DNA of 64,000 nt from Moorena producens 3L (lineage in GTDB: Bacteria > Cyanobacteriota > Cyanobacteriia > Cyanobacteriales > Coleofasciculaceae), in the NCBI RefSeq assembly GCF_000211815.1, contig NZ_GL890907.1:1-64000 (forward strand). The letters run 5' to 3'. The notes under the pieces are model-generated. The model was not told the DNA's origin and searched no databases. It worked only from the letters and a program-made list of their open reading frames with translations. Positions 1 to 8,698 of this stretch are shown here, piece by piece (position 1 is the first letter of the stretch; each line of letters opens with the position of its first letter). Position numbers and translations under genes: made by a program.

Positions 1-1002
1 CTCCCTTATGGGGTATTTAGGGATGAAATAACTAAAAGCCAATACACTCGAAAATGTGTCGATGACCTAAAAAATCGATTTAACATACCAAACATTTATA
101 TTCATATTGGGGATGCAGACGCGCTTAGTCTCAAAGTTCCAGAGGAGCAATCTCGACACGGTCATTATCAACCCATGGGTTTATTTTCCAAGTACGACCA
201 ACTCCTTACACGTCATCAGACTAAAGGAAGACAACTCCCCTATCTTGCCAGCGGTGGGTACGAGCTGCGTCAAGGGGCTCAGGGTGGAGATTTGCCTGCT
301 GATGACGATTTGAGTGTACTGGCTAATAAAATTGATATGAAGGTTCGTCGGATTATTTCAAAAGTAGATCCCAGGGCACCATATTTTCCTGAACCTAATA
401 CACTTATAAAGTATGAAGCACTCTTAAATGATCCAACAGACCGTAACAGCGGACTCAAAAATCGATTGTTCGGTATCAAAGGTGGGGAAGGAAGGGAGCT
501 TATGAAAAATGTACTCGGCGGCCTCCGAGGAGATCTCAAGGAATATGCCTTCTTCAAGCCCAAGGCGGCAATAGCTACATCAACAGCAGGTGGAGGCGAG
601 CGCCTCAAAGCAAGACCCCTACCAAACTACAACCCTCGCGAGAAGCAGTTGATTTTAAGAAGGAATATTCCTCCAAATATACTCCGATCTGCTTTGAGAA
701 AGGTTTTGACATCGGCACAGTCTCATGCCCACCCAAGAGGCTGGATAACTCAAGTCGGAATGGGTCTAGGTTTAGATTGGTATGGAGTTCAGCAAATTTA
801 TCAACAACAGGTTAATAACTCTGGAAATGCTGAGATTATAAAAGTTTTAAATGACTTGCTCCCAAATTTTAATCAAGGAAGACCACGAAGGATAACCAAT
901 GCTCAGAGAGGTCTAGTTGAAAGGATGGCACAATCAACAATTACTGCCATCGAGAGTTTCTTAGCAGAATTGGAACAGATCATCATAAAAAAAGCCCAAT
1001 AG
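1..1002 (+). CDS. DUF4157 eCIS-associated protein, C-terminal part (5' end outside window)
   Basis: The reading frame is open from base 1 and ends at a TAG at 1000-1002, giving the last 333 residues of a protein whose start lies upstream of the window. These residues are the same as the C-terminal 333 residues of the next gene (1123-3465), including a G-D-A-D motif in a predicted beta-strand/turn and a helical, basic C-terminus. The part seen holds only the variable cargo domain, not the DUF4157 domain, which is inferred from its duplicate. I do not recognise the domain; the DxD-like motif could hint at a nucleotide-sugar enzyme, but that is weak. An internal ATG at 175 exists but the frame continues upstream of it, so 1 is used. 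Confidence 0.85.
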   Translation, partial: LPYGVFRDEITKSQYTRKCVDDLKNRFNIPNIYIHIGDADALSLKVPEEQSRHGHYQPMGLFSKYDQLLTRHQTKGRQLPYLASGGYELRQGAQGGDLPADDDLSVLANKIDMKVRRIISKVDPRAPYFPEPNTLIKYEALLNDPTDRNSGLKNRLFGIKGGEGRELMKNVLGGLRGDLKEYAFFKPKAAIATSTAGGGERLKARPLPNYNPREKQLILRRNIPPNILRSALRKVLTSAQSHAHPRGWITQVGMGLGLDWYGVQQIYQQQVNNSGNAEIIKVLNDLLPNFNQGRPRRITNAQRGLVERMAQSTITAIESFLAELEQIIIKKAQ

Positions 1003-1873
1003 TTGAAGTGGATGGGGATATTCCCAATCCAGACTGACAGTTTCACTCCCCTACACCGATAACCTACTCGGTAATATGATTGGTTGTTAATTTCGCAAAC
1101 TATTTAAGATTTAGTCAAGCTCATGGGTAATCTACGACAAAGCCAAACCAGAAAGACTCTAACTCGAGATCAGTCTCAAGTATTAGGAAGTAGAAAGCCA
1201 ACATACCACCCAATCGAGGAACTGCAAGGGATAATCGGCAACCGAGCACTGGGTAATCTAATTAAATCCCAGCAATACAAATCTGGAGAAGTTCATCGTT
1301 CCCAAGATCCTCTGCTGAGTAGTGTCTCCCCTGTTAGTGGGCAACCAATCCAACGTCAGCCAATGTTTAGGGGACTTTCCCATGAGTTAATGGGCCATTG
1401 GCAGCAGGGCAATCCAGTACAGGCGAAGCTGACTATTGGTGAAGCTGGGGACAAGTATGAGCTTGAAGCTGACCGAGTAGCATCGGAAGTAGTGGATCGG
1501 ATCAACACACCAGTTACTAGTCACAGCACTCAACCAGACTCAATTCAAGCTCAAGGTCAGCAAGATGAACTGATGAGGAAGCCAATGGTGCAGCTAATGT
1601 CTGTTGAAGGTGGGATGGCAGCTACCCCAGAGTTGGAAAGCTCAATCCAACAGGCAAAGGGGTCGGGGATGCCCATCGCCGAAAGTATCCGGAAACCAAT
1701 GGAACAGTCGTTTGGGGCAGATTTTAGTGGGGTGAGGGTTCACAGTGATGCCCAATCTGACCAGTTGAATCAATCTATTCAGGCTCGTGCTTTTACTACA
1801 GGTAAAGATATCTTCTTTCGGCAGGGGGAATACAACCCTGGGAGTCGAGGAGGGCAGGAATTGATTGCCCATG
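1..1873 (+). repeat. Tandem duplication, left copy
   Basis: Bases 1-1873 match 2464-4336 at a constant offset of 2,463 bp. Reading the two side by side I saw one mismatch (C at 1452, T at 3915). The copy covers the end of one effector gene, the 120-bp spacer, and the first 750 bp of the next effector. The left limit of the duplication lies outside the window. Confidence 0.9.
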
Positions 1874-3465
1874 AGTTGACTCATGTGATTCAGCAAGGAG
1901 GTGGCAAAGTTGTGACTAATCAATCGGTTAGGGTCAGCGCAGCTCCTGTAGCTAGGATCCAGTGTATGTCTTTGATGGAGTTCCAAAATAGATACGAACT
2001 AAAAACTGTTAAAGATCACAGACAAAATCCTCCTCGGACTTCCTATGTACATCAAAAGTTAGTTGGTCATCGACCCAATCAACCATATCCCCAGTTTAAT
2101 TACGGCTATGTGGCAAATGTTCCTACCTATCCGGGAGGTACAACTCCAAACGCAATCGCTACTAAGTATGAGGAGGGGTTTGAAGATAAAACAGAGATGT
2201 CTTATCGATTTAGGCTAGTAGTTGGGGTGAATAAATACAAAAGCTTAATGAGGGCTAGAAGTGAGGATGAAATCAGAAATGTGATCGATAATACAGGCAA
2301 TTTTAACTATCCAGGGATTGTTTTTGGATTTACATGGGAACCGTTTTGGTTGGACAACTCTACAGGGATACAGGCTAATTCACATAAGATAGAAGCAGAC
2401 TTCCGGACACTTGCTGCTGCCGATCAGCAAGAAGCAGAACGCCCATTAACACAAGCCGAGTATCTCCCTTATGGGGTATTTAGGGATGAAATAACTAAAA
2501 GCCAATACACTCGAAAATGTGTCGATGACCTAAAAAATCGATTTAACATACCAAACATTTATATTCATATTGGGGATGCAGACGCGCTTAGTCTCAAAGT
2601 TCCAGAGGAGCAATCTCGACACGGTCATTATCAACCCATGGGTTTATTTTCCAAGTACGACCAACTCCTTACACGTCATCAGACTAAAGGAAGACAACTC
2701 CCCTATCTTGCCAGCGGTGGGTACGAGCTGCGTCAAGGGGCTCAGGGTGGAGATTTGCCTGCTGATGACGATTTGAGTGTACTGGCTAATAAAATTGATA
2801 TGAAGGTTCGTCGGATTATTTCAAAAGTAGATCCCAGGGCACCATATTTTCCTGAACCTAATACACTTATAAAGTATGAAGCACTCTTAAATGATCCAAC
2901 AGACCGTAACAGCGGACTCAAAAATCGATTGTTCGGTATCAAAGGTGGGGAAGGAAGGGAGCTTATGAAAAATGTACTCGGCGGCCTCCGAGGAGATCTC
3001 AAGGAATATGCCTTCTTCAAGCCCAAGGCGGCAATAGCTACATCAACAGCAGGTGGAGGCGAGCGCCTCAAAGCAAGACCCCTACCAAACTACAACCCTC
3101 GCGAGAAGCAGTTGATTTTAAGAAGGAATATTCCTCCAAATATACTCCGATCTGCTTTGAGAAAGGTTTTGACATCGGCACAGTCTCATGCCCACCCAAG
3201 AGGCTGGATAACTCAAGTCGGAATGGGTCTAGGTTTAGATTGGTATGGAGTTCAGCAAATTTATCAACAACAGGTTAATAACTCTGGAAATGCTGAGATT
3301 ATAAAAGTTTTAAATGACTTGCTCCCAAATTTTAATCAAGGAAGACCACGAAGGATAACCAATGCTCAGAGAGGTCTAGTTGAAAGGATGGCACAATCAA
3401 CAATTACTGCCATCGAGAGTTTCTTAGCAGAATTGGAACAGATCATCATAAAAAAAGCCCAATAG
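1123..3465 (+). CDS. DUF4157 domain eCIS cargo/effector candidate (variant A)
   Basis: 780 residues. Residues 28-50 carry a helix with the IGNRALGNL motif common at the front of DUF4157 proteins. Residues 101-120 hold the KLTIGEAGDKYELEADRVA block. DUF4157 spans about 170-258 and ends in HELTH at 250-254, a zinc-metallopeptidase-like signature. From about 280 onward lies an unrecognised domain of 500 residues with GDAD at 484-487 and a basic helical end. DUF4157 proteins are enriched beside eCIS loci and are regarded as cargo or cargo-processing proteins; the eCIS genes begin 12 kb downstream. The start is the ATG shared by all copies; no Shine-Dalgarno sequence is visible before it. No signal peptide. 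Toxic activity is inference. Confidence 0.8.
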   Translation: MGNLRQSQTRKTLTRDQSQVLGSRKPTYHPIEELQGIIGNRALGNLIKSQQYKSGEVHRSQDPLLSSVSPVSGQPIQRQPMFRGLSHELMGHWQQGNPVQAKLTIGEAGDKYELEADRVASEVVDRINTPVTSHSTQPDSIQAQGQQDELMRKPMVQLMSVEGGMAATPELESSIQQAKGSGMPIAESIRKPMEQSFGADFSGVRVHSDAQSDQLNQSIQARAFTTGKDIFFRQGEYNPGSRGGQELIAHELTHVIQQGGGKVVTNQSVRVSAAPVARIQCMSLMEFQNRYELKTVKDHRQNPPRTSYVHQKLVGHRPNQPYPQFNYGYVANVPTYPGGTTPNAIATKYEEGFEDKTEMSYRFRLVVGVNKYKSLMRARSEDEIRNVIDNTGNFNYPGIVFGFTWEPFWLDNSTGIQANSHKIEADFRTLAAADQQEAERPLTQAEYLPYGVFRDEITKSQYTRKCVDDLKNRFNIPNIYIHIGDADALSLKVPEEQSRHGHYQPMGLFSKYDQLLTRHQTKGRQLPYLASGGYELRQGAQGGDLPADDDLSVLANKIDMKVRRIISKVDPRAPYFPEPNTLIKYEALLNDPTDRNSGLKNRLFGIKGGEGRELMKNVLGGLRGDLKEYAFFKPKAAIATSTAGGGERLKARPLPNYNPREKQLILRRNIPPNILRSALRKVLTSAQSHAHPRGWITQVGMGLGLDWYGVQQIYQQQVNNSGNAEIIKVLNDLLPNFNQGRPRRITNAQRGLVERMAQSTITAIESFLAELEQIIIKKAQ

Positions 3466-4336
3466 TTGAAGTGGATGGGGATATTCCCAATCCAGACTGA
3501 CAGTTTCACTCCCCTACACCGATAACCTACTCGGTAATATGATTGGTTGTTAATTTCGCAAACTATTTAAGATTTAGTCAAGCTCATGGGTAATCTACGA
3601 CAAAGCCAAACCAGAAAGACTCTAACTCGAGATCAGTCTCAAGTATTAGGAAGTAGAAAGCCAACATACCACCCAATCGAGGAACTGCAAGGGATAATCG
3701 GCAACCGAGCACTGGGTAATCTAATTAAATCCCAGCAATACAAATCTGGAGAAGTTCATCGTTCCCAAGATCCTCTGCTGAGTAGTGTCTCCCCTGTTAG
3801 TGGGCAACCAATCCAACGTCAGCCAATGTTTAGGGGACTTTCCCATGAGTTAATGGGCCATTGGCAGCAGGGCAATCCAGTACAGGCGAAGCTGACTATT
3901 GGTGAAGCTGGGGATAAGTATGAGCTTGAAGCTGACCGAGTAGCATCGGAAGTAGTGGATCGGATCAACACACCAGTTACTAGTCACAGCACTCAACCAG
4001 ACTCAATTCAAGCTCAAGGTCAGCAAGATGAACTGATGAGGAAGCCAATGGTGCAGCTAATGTCTGTTGAAGGTGGGATGGCAGCTACCCCAGAGTTGGA
4101 AAGCTCAATCCAACAGGCAAAGGGGTCGGGGATGCCCATCGCCGAAAGTATCCGGAAACCAATGGAACAGTCGTTTGGGGCAGATTTTAGTGGGGTGAGG
4201 GTTCACAGTGATGCCCAATCTGACCAGTTGAATCAATCTATTCAGGCTCGTGCTTTTACTACAGGTAAAGATATCTTCTTTCGGCAGGGGGAATACAACC
4301 CTGGGAGTCGAGGAGGGCAGGAATTGATTGCCCATG
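2464..4336 (+). repeat. Tandem duplication, right copy
   Basis: Partner of 1-1873. Identity stops at 4337, inside the codons for the HExxH motif of the DUF4157 domain. After that point the two effector genes encode unrelated C-terminal domains. Confidence 0.9.
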
Positions 4337-6012
4337 AATTGACCCATGTGGTGCAGCAGAATAGAGCCTCTGTGCAACGCCAATTAAACCAGCATAATGG
4401 GAGTGAATTTGACCATAACGATAAAATTAGTACTAATGAAAGTGCTCCCGTAGATGTTGTACAGCGTCGAGTGGGATATGAATTTGAAGCACAGTGGAAT
4501 GTGCGAAATGTAAGTAACTGGCAACAAGCCCAGCAAGACTTTCAACGTGCTAAGACTCAACGGGATTTAGCGATCAATATTAAAGTGGCTAAAGTAATGG
4601 CTGAACAACCTTCCATAAAAATAGTTGAGCTTACTAACCACGAAAAGGGATTGGATCAACAAGGTCGTTTAGACCTATGGTTTACTGACGATAGTCAATC
4701 TACTCTAACTAATGCCGGTCAAGCACTAATGACCAGAGTAAATGAGGACAGTCAGGACTACCAGGCAATGGTTTTTAGCATGTATGTAAATAAACAACTT
4801 AGTGAGCCTCCATTACTCGGTCAGAATGTTCCCAAAGCAACAGCTTTTATTCGAGGTGATAAATTTGATCTAACTGCTGATGCAAGTCCTTCAGGAGGCT
4901 CTAACTTAGAATGGGTCACAGAGCCACTAGAAAGTAAAAGTGAAGTTGAATCAGTAATGGATAACATTGTGGCAATGGCAAGTTATCTGAATAGTCGTAA
5001 AGGAGAGGAGTTTATTCCATCAGAGGACGTAACAGCAGGTGGAGGAGAACCTGATTCTAATCTCCGAATTTATCCAGATGGAAAGGAATTAAGCTTTTCC
5101 CCTCAGCTTACGGCTGGTTTACATATTGGAAAGATTAGCGATCTTGTCGAATACGTTACTGTTAAGGAAGACTTGAATGTCACTGGATGGCTCAATCAAA
5201 ATCTCTTTAAAAGAGAACGTCATAAACAACAATCTCGTAAGCAAAAAGCAAATAAAGATTTATTTGGTAAAGGAGACTTATCATTTTTATCTAAGGCCGA
5301 TGCATGGGTCAATGATCAAGTAAAGAGATTAAATGTAGGGGGAATTGATGATAGTGTCAGTAAAAAAGAATTAATGGGACTAGTGACTATCTTGGTAAAT
5401 TATCTCCACAAAGCAACAAACATGACGGATAGAGATAACTCAAAAGCCATTGCGGGAGCGATGATGGCTCGAACTGATTTTGCCCACAACTTTGGATTAA
5501 TTCCCGAACCCTACAGGAATTACTTTAAAACTAATCCTAATCAATTCGCTGAGTTAGTCTTAAATGCTGCTGGGTTCACAGGTGAAGGGGGACAACCGAT
5601 TTTCCCAAAAACAATTGAGAAAGGTATGGTGGGAAATATTCAAGAAGTCCGGATTACTTTAACTCGTCAAGAATGGCTAGAACATATTCCTACTGGATAT
5701 GACCTGTTAAAGAACTATGTTAACCTTCCCGAGGAAATTAAAGCAGCGGATGAAGATGAGTCAGCAGACAACTTAGTCAAATTAGTCAAAGACAAGCGAG
5801 CTGATTTTGAGGCAATTCATAACTCCCTTGGAGCTTTAGGAAGTGTTGACGATTTGGTTGGGCTGAGTGACAAACCAGTTAAAGCCTTGGTGGTTGAACT
5901 TCGTCGGATGCAAGATGACTTGAAAGTCGGTGATCTAAAGCCGATGGCAGTTTCTGCCTATAATCTAATTGAGCGACTTAATGAGAGTAAAAAGCTCAAA
6001 TACAAGAAATAG
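3586..6012 (+). CDS. DUF4157 domain eCIS cargo/effector candidate with amidoligase-like C-terminus (variant B)
   Basis: 808 residues. The first 255 or so are the same as in the preceding gene (IGNRALGNL helix, KYELEADRVA block, DUF4157 with HELTH at 250-254). The rest differs completely. It contains VGYEFEAQW (296-304), NLEWVTEPLES (440-450) and LTAGLHIG (508-515). This order of an E-x-E strand, an E-W-V-T-x-P-L strand and a G-L-H-I strand resembles the amidoligase/glutamine-synthetase-like ATP-dependent ligase fold, whose members join carboxylates to amines. The match is by eye only. The C-terminal 200 residues are helical and unrecognised. Likely an eCIS payload with a swapped domain. The ATG matches the other family members. 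Confidence 0.78.
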   Translation: MGNLRQSQTRKTLTRDQSQVLGSRKPTYHPIEELQGIIGNRALGNLIKSQQYKSGEVHRSQDPLLSSVSPVSGQPIQRQPMFRGLSHELMGHWQQGNPVQAKLTIGEAGDKYELEADRVASEVVDRINTPVTSHSTQPDSIQAQGQQDELMRKPMVQLMSVEGGMAATPELESSIQQAKGSGMPIAESIRKPMEQSFGADFSGVRVHSDAQSDQLNQSIQARAFTTGKDIFFRQGEYNPGSRGGQELIAHELTHVVQQNRASVQRQLNQHNGSEFDHNDKISTNESAPVDVVQRRVGYEFEAQWNVRNVSNWQQAQQDFQRAKTQRDLAINIKVAKVMAEQPSIKIVELTNHEKGLDQQGRLDLWFTDDSQSTLTNAGQALMTRVNEDSQDYQAMVFSMYVNKQLSEPPLLGQNVPKATAFIRGDKFDLTADASPSGGSNLEWVTEPLESKSEVESVMDNIVAMASYLNSRKGEEFIPSEDVTAGGGEPDSNLRIYPDGKELSFSPQLTAGLHIGKISDLVEYVTVKEDLNVTGWLNQNLFKRERHKQQSRKQKANKDLFGKGDLSFLSKADAWVNDQVKRLNVGGIDDSVSKKELMGLVTILVNYLHKATNMTDRDNSKAIAGAMMARTDFAHNFGLIPEPYRNYFKTNPNQFAELVLNAAGFTGEGGQPIFPKTIEKGMVGNIQEVRITLTRQEWLEHIPTGYDLLKNYVNLPEEIKAADEDESADNLVKLVKDKRADFEAIHNSLGALGSVDDLVGLSDKPVKALVVELRRMQDDLKVGDLKPMAVSAYNLIERLNESKKLKYKK

Positions 6013-6216
6013 TAGGTGTGAAGGAAGCATTCGGAGTAAAACTTTAAGGGATTAGGAAAACTTCTAACTAGATACAAAAATGCACCATGCTTTAAAAGCC
6101 AATGTCAGTCAATGTAATGCGATCGCTCCCGTCCTCCCACAATCCCTTTGATCTCAAAGGCTATATGATAATTACACTGTGATTGATTGTTGCCGACTCT
6201 TAATTTAACCAAGCTC

Positions 6217-8667
6217 ATGGGTAATCTACGACAAAGCCAAACCAAAAAGACACAAGCTCGAGATCAGTCAATAGTATCAGGAAGTAGGAAGCCAACATAC
6301 CACCCAATCGAGGAACTGCAAGGGATAATCGGCAACCAGGCACTGGGTAATCTAATTAAATCCCAGCCAGACTTATCTCGACAAGTTCATCGTTCCCAAG
6401 ATCCTCTACTGAGTAGTGTTTCCCCTGTTAGTGGGCAAACAATCCAGCGAATGCCAATGTTTAGGGGACTTTCCCATGAGCTAATGGGTTCAAGGTCCGA
6501 TGGGAATTTAGTGCAGGCCAAGCTCACTATTGGTCAAGCTGGGGATAAGTATGAGCTTGAAGCCGACCGAGTAGCATCGGAAGTAGTAAGACAGATTAAC
6601 GCACCAGTTTCTAGTCTGTCAACTCAAGCAGAATCGATTCAACCTCAACAAAAGCAAGATGAACTGATGAGGAAGCCAATGGTTCAGCTTGACTCTGTTG
6701 AAGGTGGGATGGCGGCTACCCCAGAGTTGGAAAGCTCAATTCAACAGGCAAAGGGGTCGGGGATGTCGATCGCTGAAAGTATTAGGAAACCAATGGAACA
6801 GTCGTTTGGGGCTGATTTTAGTGGAGTGAGGGTTCACAGTGATACCCAATCTGACCAGTTGAATCAATCTATTCAAGCTCGTGCTTTTACCACAGGTAAA
6901 GATATCTTCTTTCGACAGGGAGAATATAACCCTGGGAGTCAGGAGGGGAAGAAGTTAATTGCTCATGAATTGACCCATGTGGTGCAGCAAACTGGGGGGC
7001 AAATCCAGTGTAAGTCTCAGAGTGATAGTGTGCCGAGTTCTCCAACATTCCAGGTACACTTAGAGCAGAATAAAACTCTACAGCGGGCACCAAGCAAAAA
7101 AAAATACCCGAAAGAAGAACACCCGAAAAAATGGACGGATTCTCCAAATTGGCTTTCAATACATGACATACCCTTGGAGGAAGCAACACATGACATACCC
7201 TTGGAGGAAGCAACGCCGAGAATTAAACCGGAAGTTTTAAAGCAACTTGGGTTCGGCAATAAAGATGTTCAGAAGCAGTTTCAAAAATACTTTCAAGATA
7301 TATACCTCAAAAAAAGAGGTGTTAATAAGCTCCTAAGTATTAATGAGCTAAATGTGATTCAAAATATGGCTAACGATGAAGAGGGTAAGCGATATCTAGA
7401 AAGCTTACAAATGTTTTCTTTGGAAGAAGCTAAAGAATACTTAAGAAAAAAAAGTGAGAATGACTGGCTCAAACTACATCCCAATCAAAGACTAATTGTG
7501 GCTAGCGTAGCTTGGCTATGCCGCTCAAACACTCAACTATTACAAGAACTTAGTCTCAGCAAAGAGTACTTATTTAAAACTCGTCCTTATCAAATGGCTT
7601 TACATTTCAAAGCTAATCAGCCAGGAGGTAATGAGTATCTGGATGAAATTCGGAGTAACACTGGTGAAGTTTGGCAAAAAACCCTTGATTTAGGGGAAAA
7701 AGGGAGTGAGAGAAAAGCCATAATTATTGAGGAAGCCAAGAAGCGTCAGCAAGAAATACATCAATACGGTAAGGCGAAAGGTAAGAAAGTTGATATAGGT
7801 GAGGCGATTGAAAAACATACAAAAGCCATAGGGGTGCTTAAAAAAGTATTTTTACTCATGCAAGCTGGATTAAAAGAATGTACTGATATTGGAACCGAGG
7901 GTAACTTGCCCAGATATGAAAAGTGGTCGGAAAATGTTGCTACCGCCCTATCTCATGGTGGCAGAGTCAATATTGTAATTCCTAAGCTAGCGAAAAAAAG
8001 TGAAGCAGGCGTAAGAGACCCCTATGCCTTACTCAATTGGCTTGGTGTAACTCAAGCAGGAAAAATAGACGAAAGTATCGGAGCGTTTAAACGTTCTTTC
8101 GGTACACACTTCATGAAAAGGTCGAGGCAGGAAGAAAAAGTTCGAGAGCAAGGAGGAAAGCTAGCAGCAATTAAAAATAAATTTTATGGAACAGAACTTT
8201 ATGGCATAAATTTAGCTGTTGGTGGTATTGGTCAGACAGATTTCAACAGTGATATAATTTTGCCAGATGGAGCCCACGGACATTTGCTGATTGTTTTTCG
8301 ACCTCCAACTACAGAAAAATTCGGAGCTCTAGAGGTTGGAGTAGAAACAACTGCTCCAGGTGGTGCGAGTAACGAGGGATATGTTCATAACTGGAAGTCA
8401 ACAGAAGCAACCGCAAACCCTCTATCTAGTGCGGGAGGTGCTAAAGCTGAAAAACACGGAAAAGGAAAGCTCGATTGGAATCGCCTCAGTATAGTTTCTC
8501 TCGACGAGATAGATCAAACTACAGTAGTAGCAAAGGAAATGGAAAATTGGCTTGAAAAATTGGAAAGACTAAAAGCTTTCTATGATTTATTGAAAAAAAA
8601 TGAGAGAATAATTACTCAAGACTTAGTTGGTAAACGAGACAATTTTAGGGGTAAAATCACCTCATAA
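6217..8667 (+). CDS. DUF4157 domain eCIS cargo/effector candidate with unknown C-terminus (variant C)
   Basis: 816 residues from the family-consensus ATG at 6217 (MGNLRQSQT); an in-frame ATG at 6187 would add ten residues but lies outside the shared start. The N-terminal half follows the family order: IGNQALGNL helix, KYELEADRVA block, DUF4157 ending in HELTH near residue 250. A linker follows with HDIPLEEAT repeated twice in tandem (7164-7217), then a mainly helical Lys/Glu-rich region. A glycine-rich beta-type block spans about residues 665-740 (GGIGQTDFN, DIILPDGAHGHLLIVF). I do not recognise this domain. The conserved-looking D, H and E residues could be catalytic, but that is speculation. 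Confidence 0.78.
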   Translation: MGNLRQSQTKKTQARDQSIVSGSRKPTYHPIEELQGIIGNQALGNLIKSQPDLSRQVHRSQDPLLSSVSPVSGQTIQRMPMFRGLSHELMGSRSDGNLVQAKLTIGQAGDKYELEADRVASEVVRQINAPVSSLSTQAESIQPQQKQDELMRKPMVQLDSVEGGMAATPELESSIQQAKGSGMSIAESIRKPMEQSFGADFSGVRVHSDTQSDQLNQSIQARAFTTGKDIFFRQGEYNPGSQEGKKLIAHELTHVVQQTGGQIQCKSQSDSVPSSPTFQVHLEQNKTLQRAPSKKKYPKEEHPKKWTDSPNWLSIHDIPLEEATHDIPLEEATPRIKPEVLKQLGFGNKDVQKQFQKYFQDIYLKKRGVNKLLSINELNVIQNMANDEEGKRYLESLQMFSLEEAKEYLRKKSENDWLKLHPNQRLIVASVAWLCRSNTQLLQELSLSKEYLFKTRPYQMALHFKANQPGGNEYLDEIRSNTGEVWQKTLDLGEKGSERKAIIIEEAKKRQQEIHQYGKAKGKKVDIGEAIEKHTKAIGVLKKVFLLMQAGLKECTDIGTEGNLPRYEKWSENVATALSHGGRVNIVIPKLAKKSEAGVRDPYALLNWLGVTQAGKIDESIGAFKRSFGTHFMKRSRQEEKVREQGGKLAAIKNKFYGTELYGINLAVGGIGQTDFNSDIILPDGAHGHLLIVFRPPTTEKFGALEVGVETTAPGGASNEGYVHNWKSTEATANPLSSAGGAKAEKHGKGKLDWNRLSIVSLDEIDQTTVVAKEMENWLEKLERLKAFYDLLKKNERIITQDLVGKRDNFRGKITS

Positions 8668-8698
8668 TATACAAACTATTAAATATTTCGTAAAACTC

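Noticed and set aside
107..3071. Frames at 107-313, 279-608 and their copies at 2570-2776 and 2742-3071
   Set aside because: They lie in other frames or strand of the effector genes and are repeated only because the DNA is duplicated.
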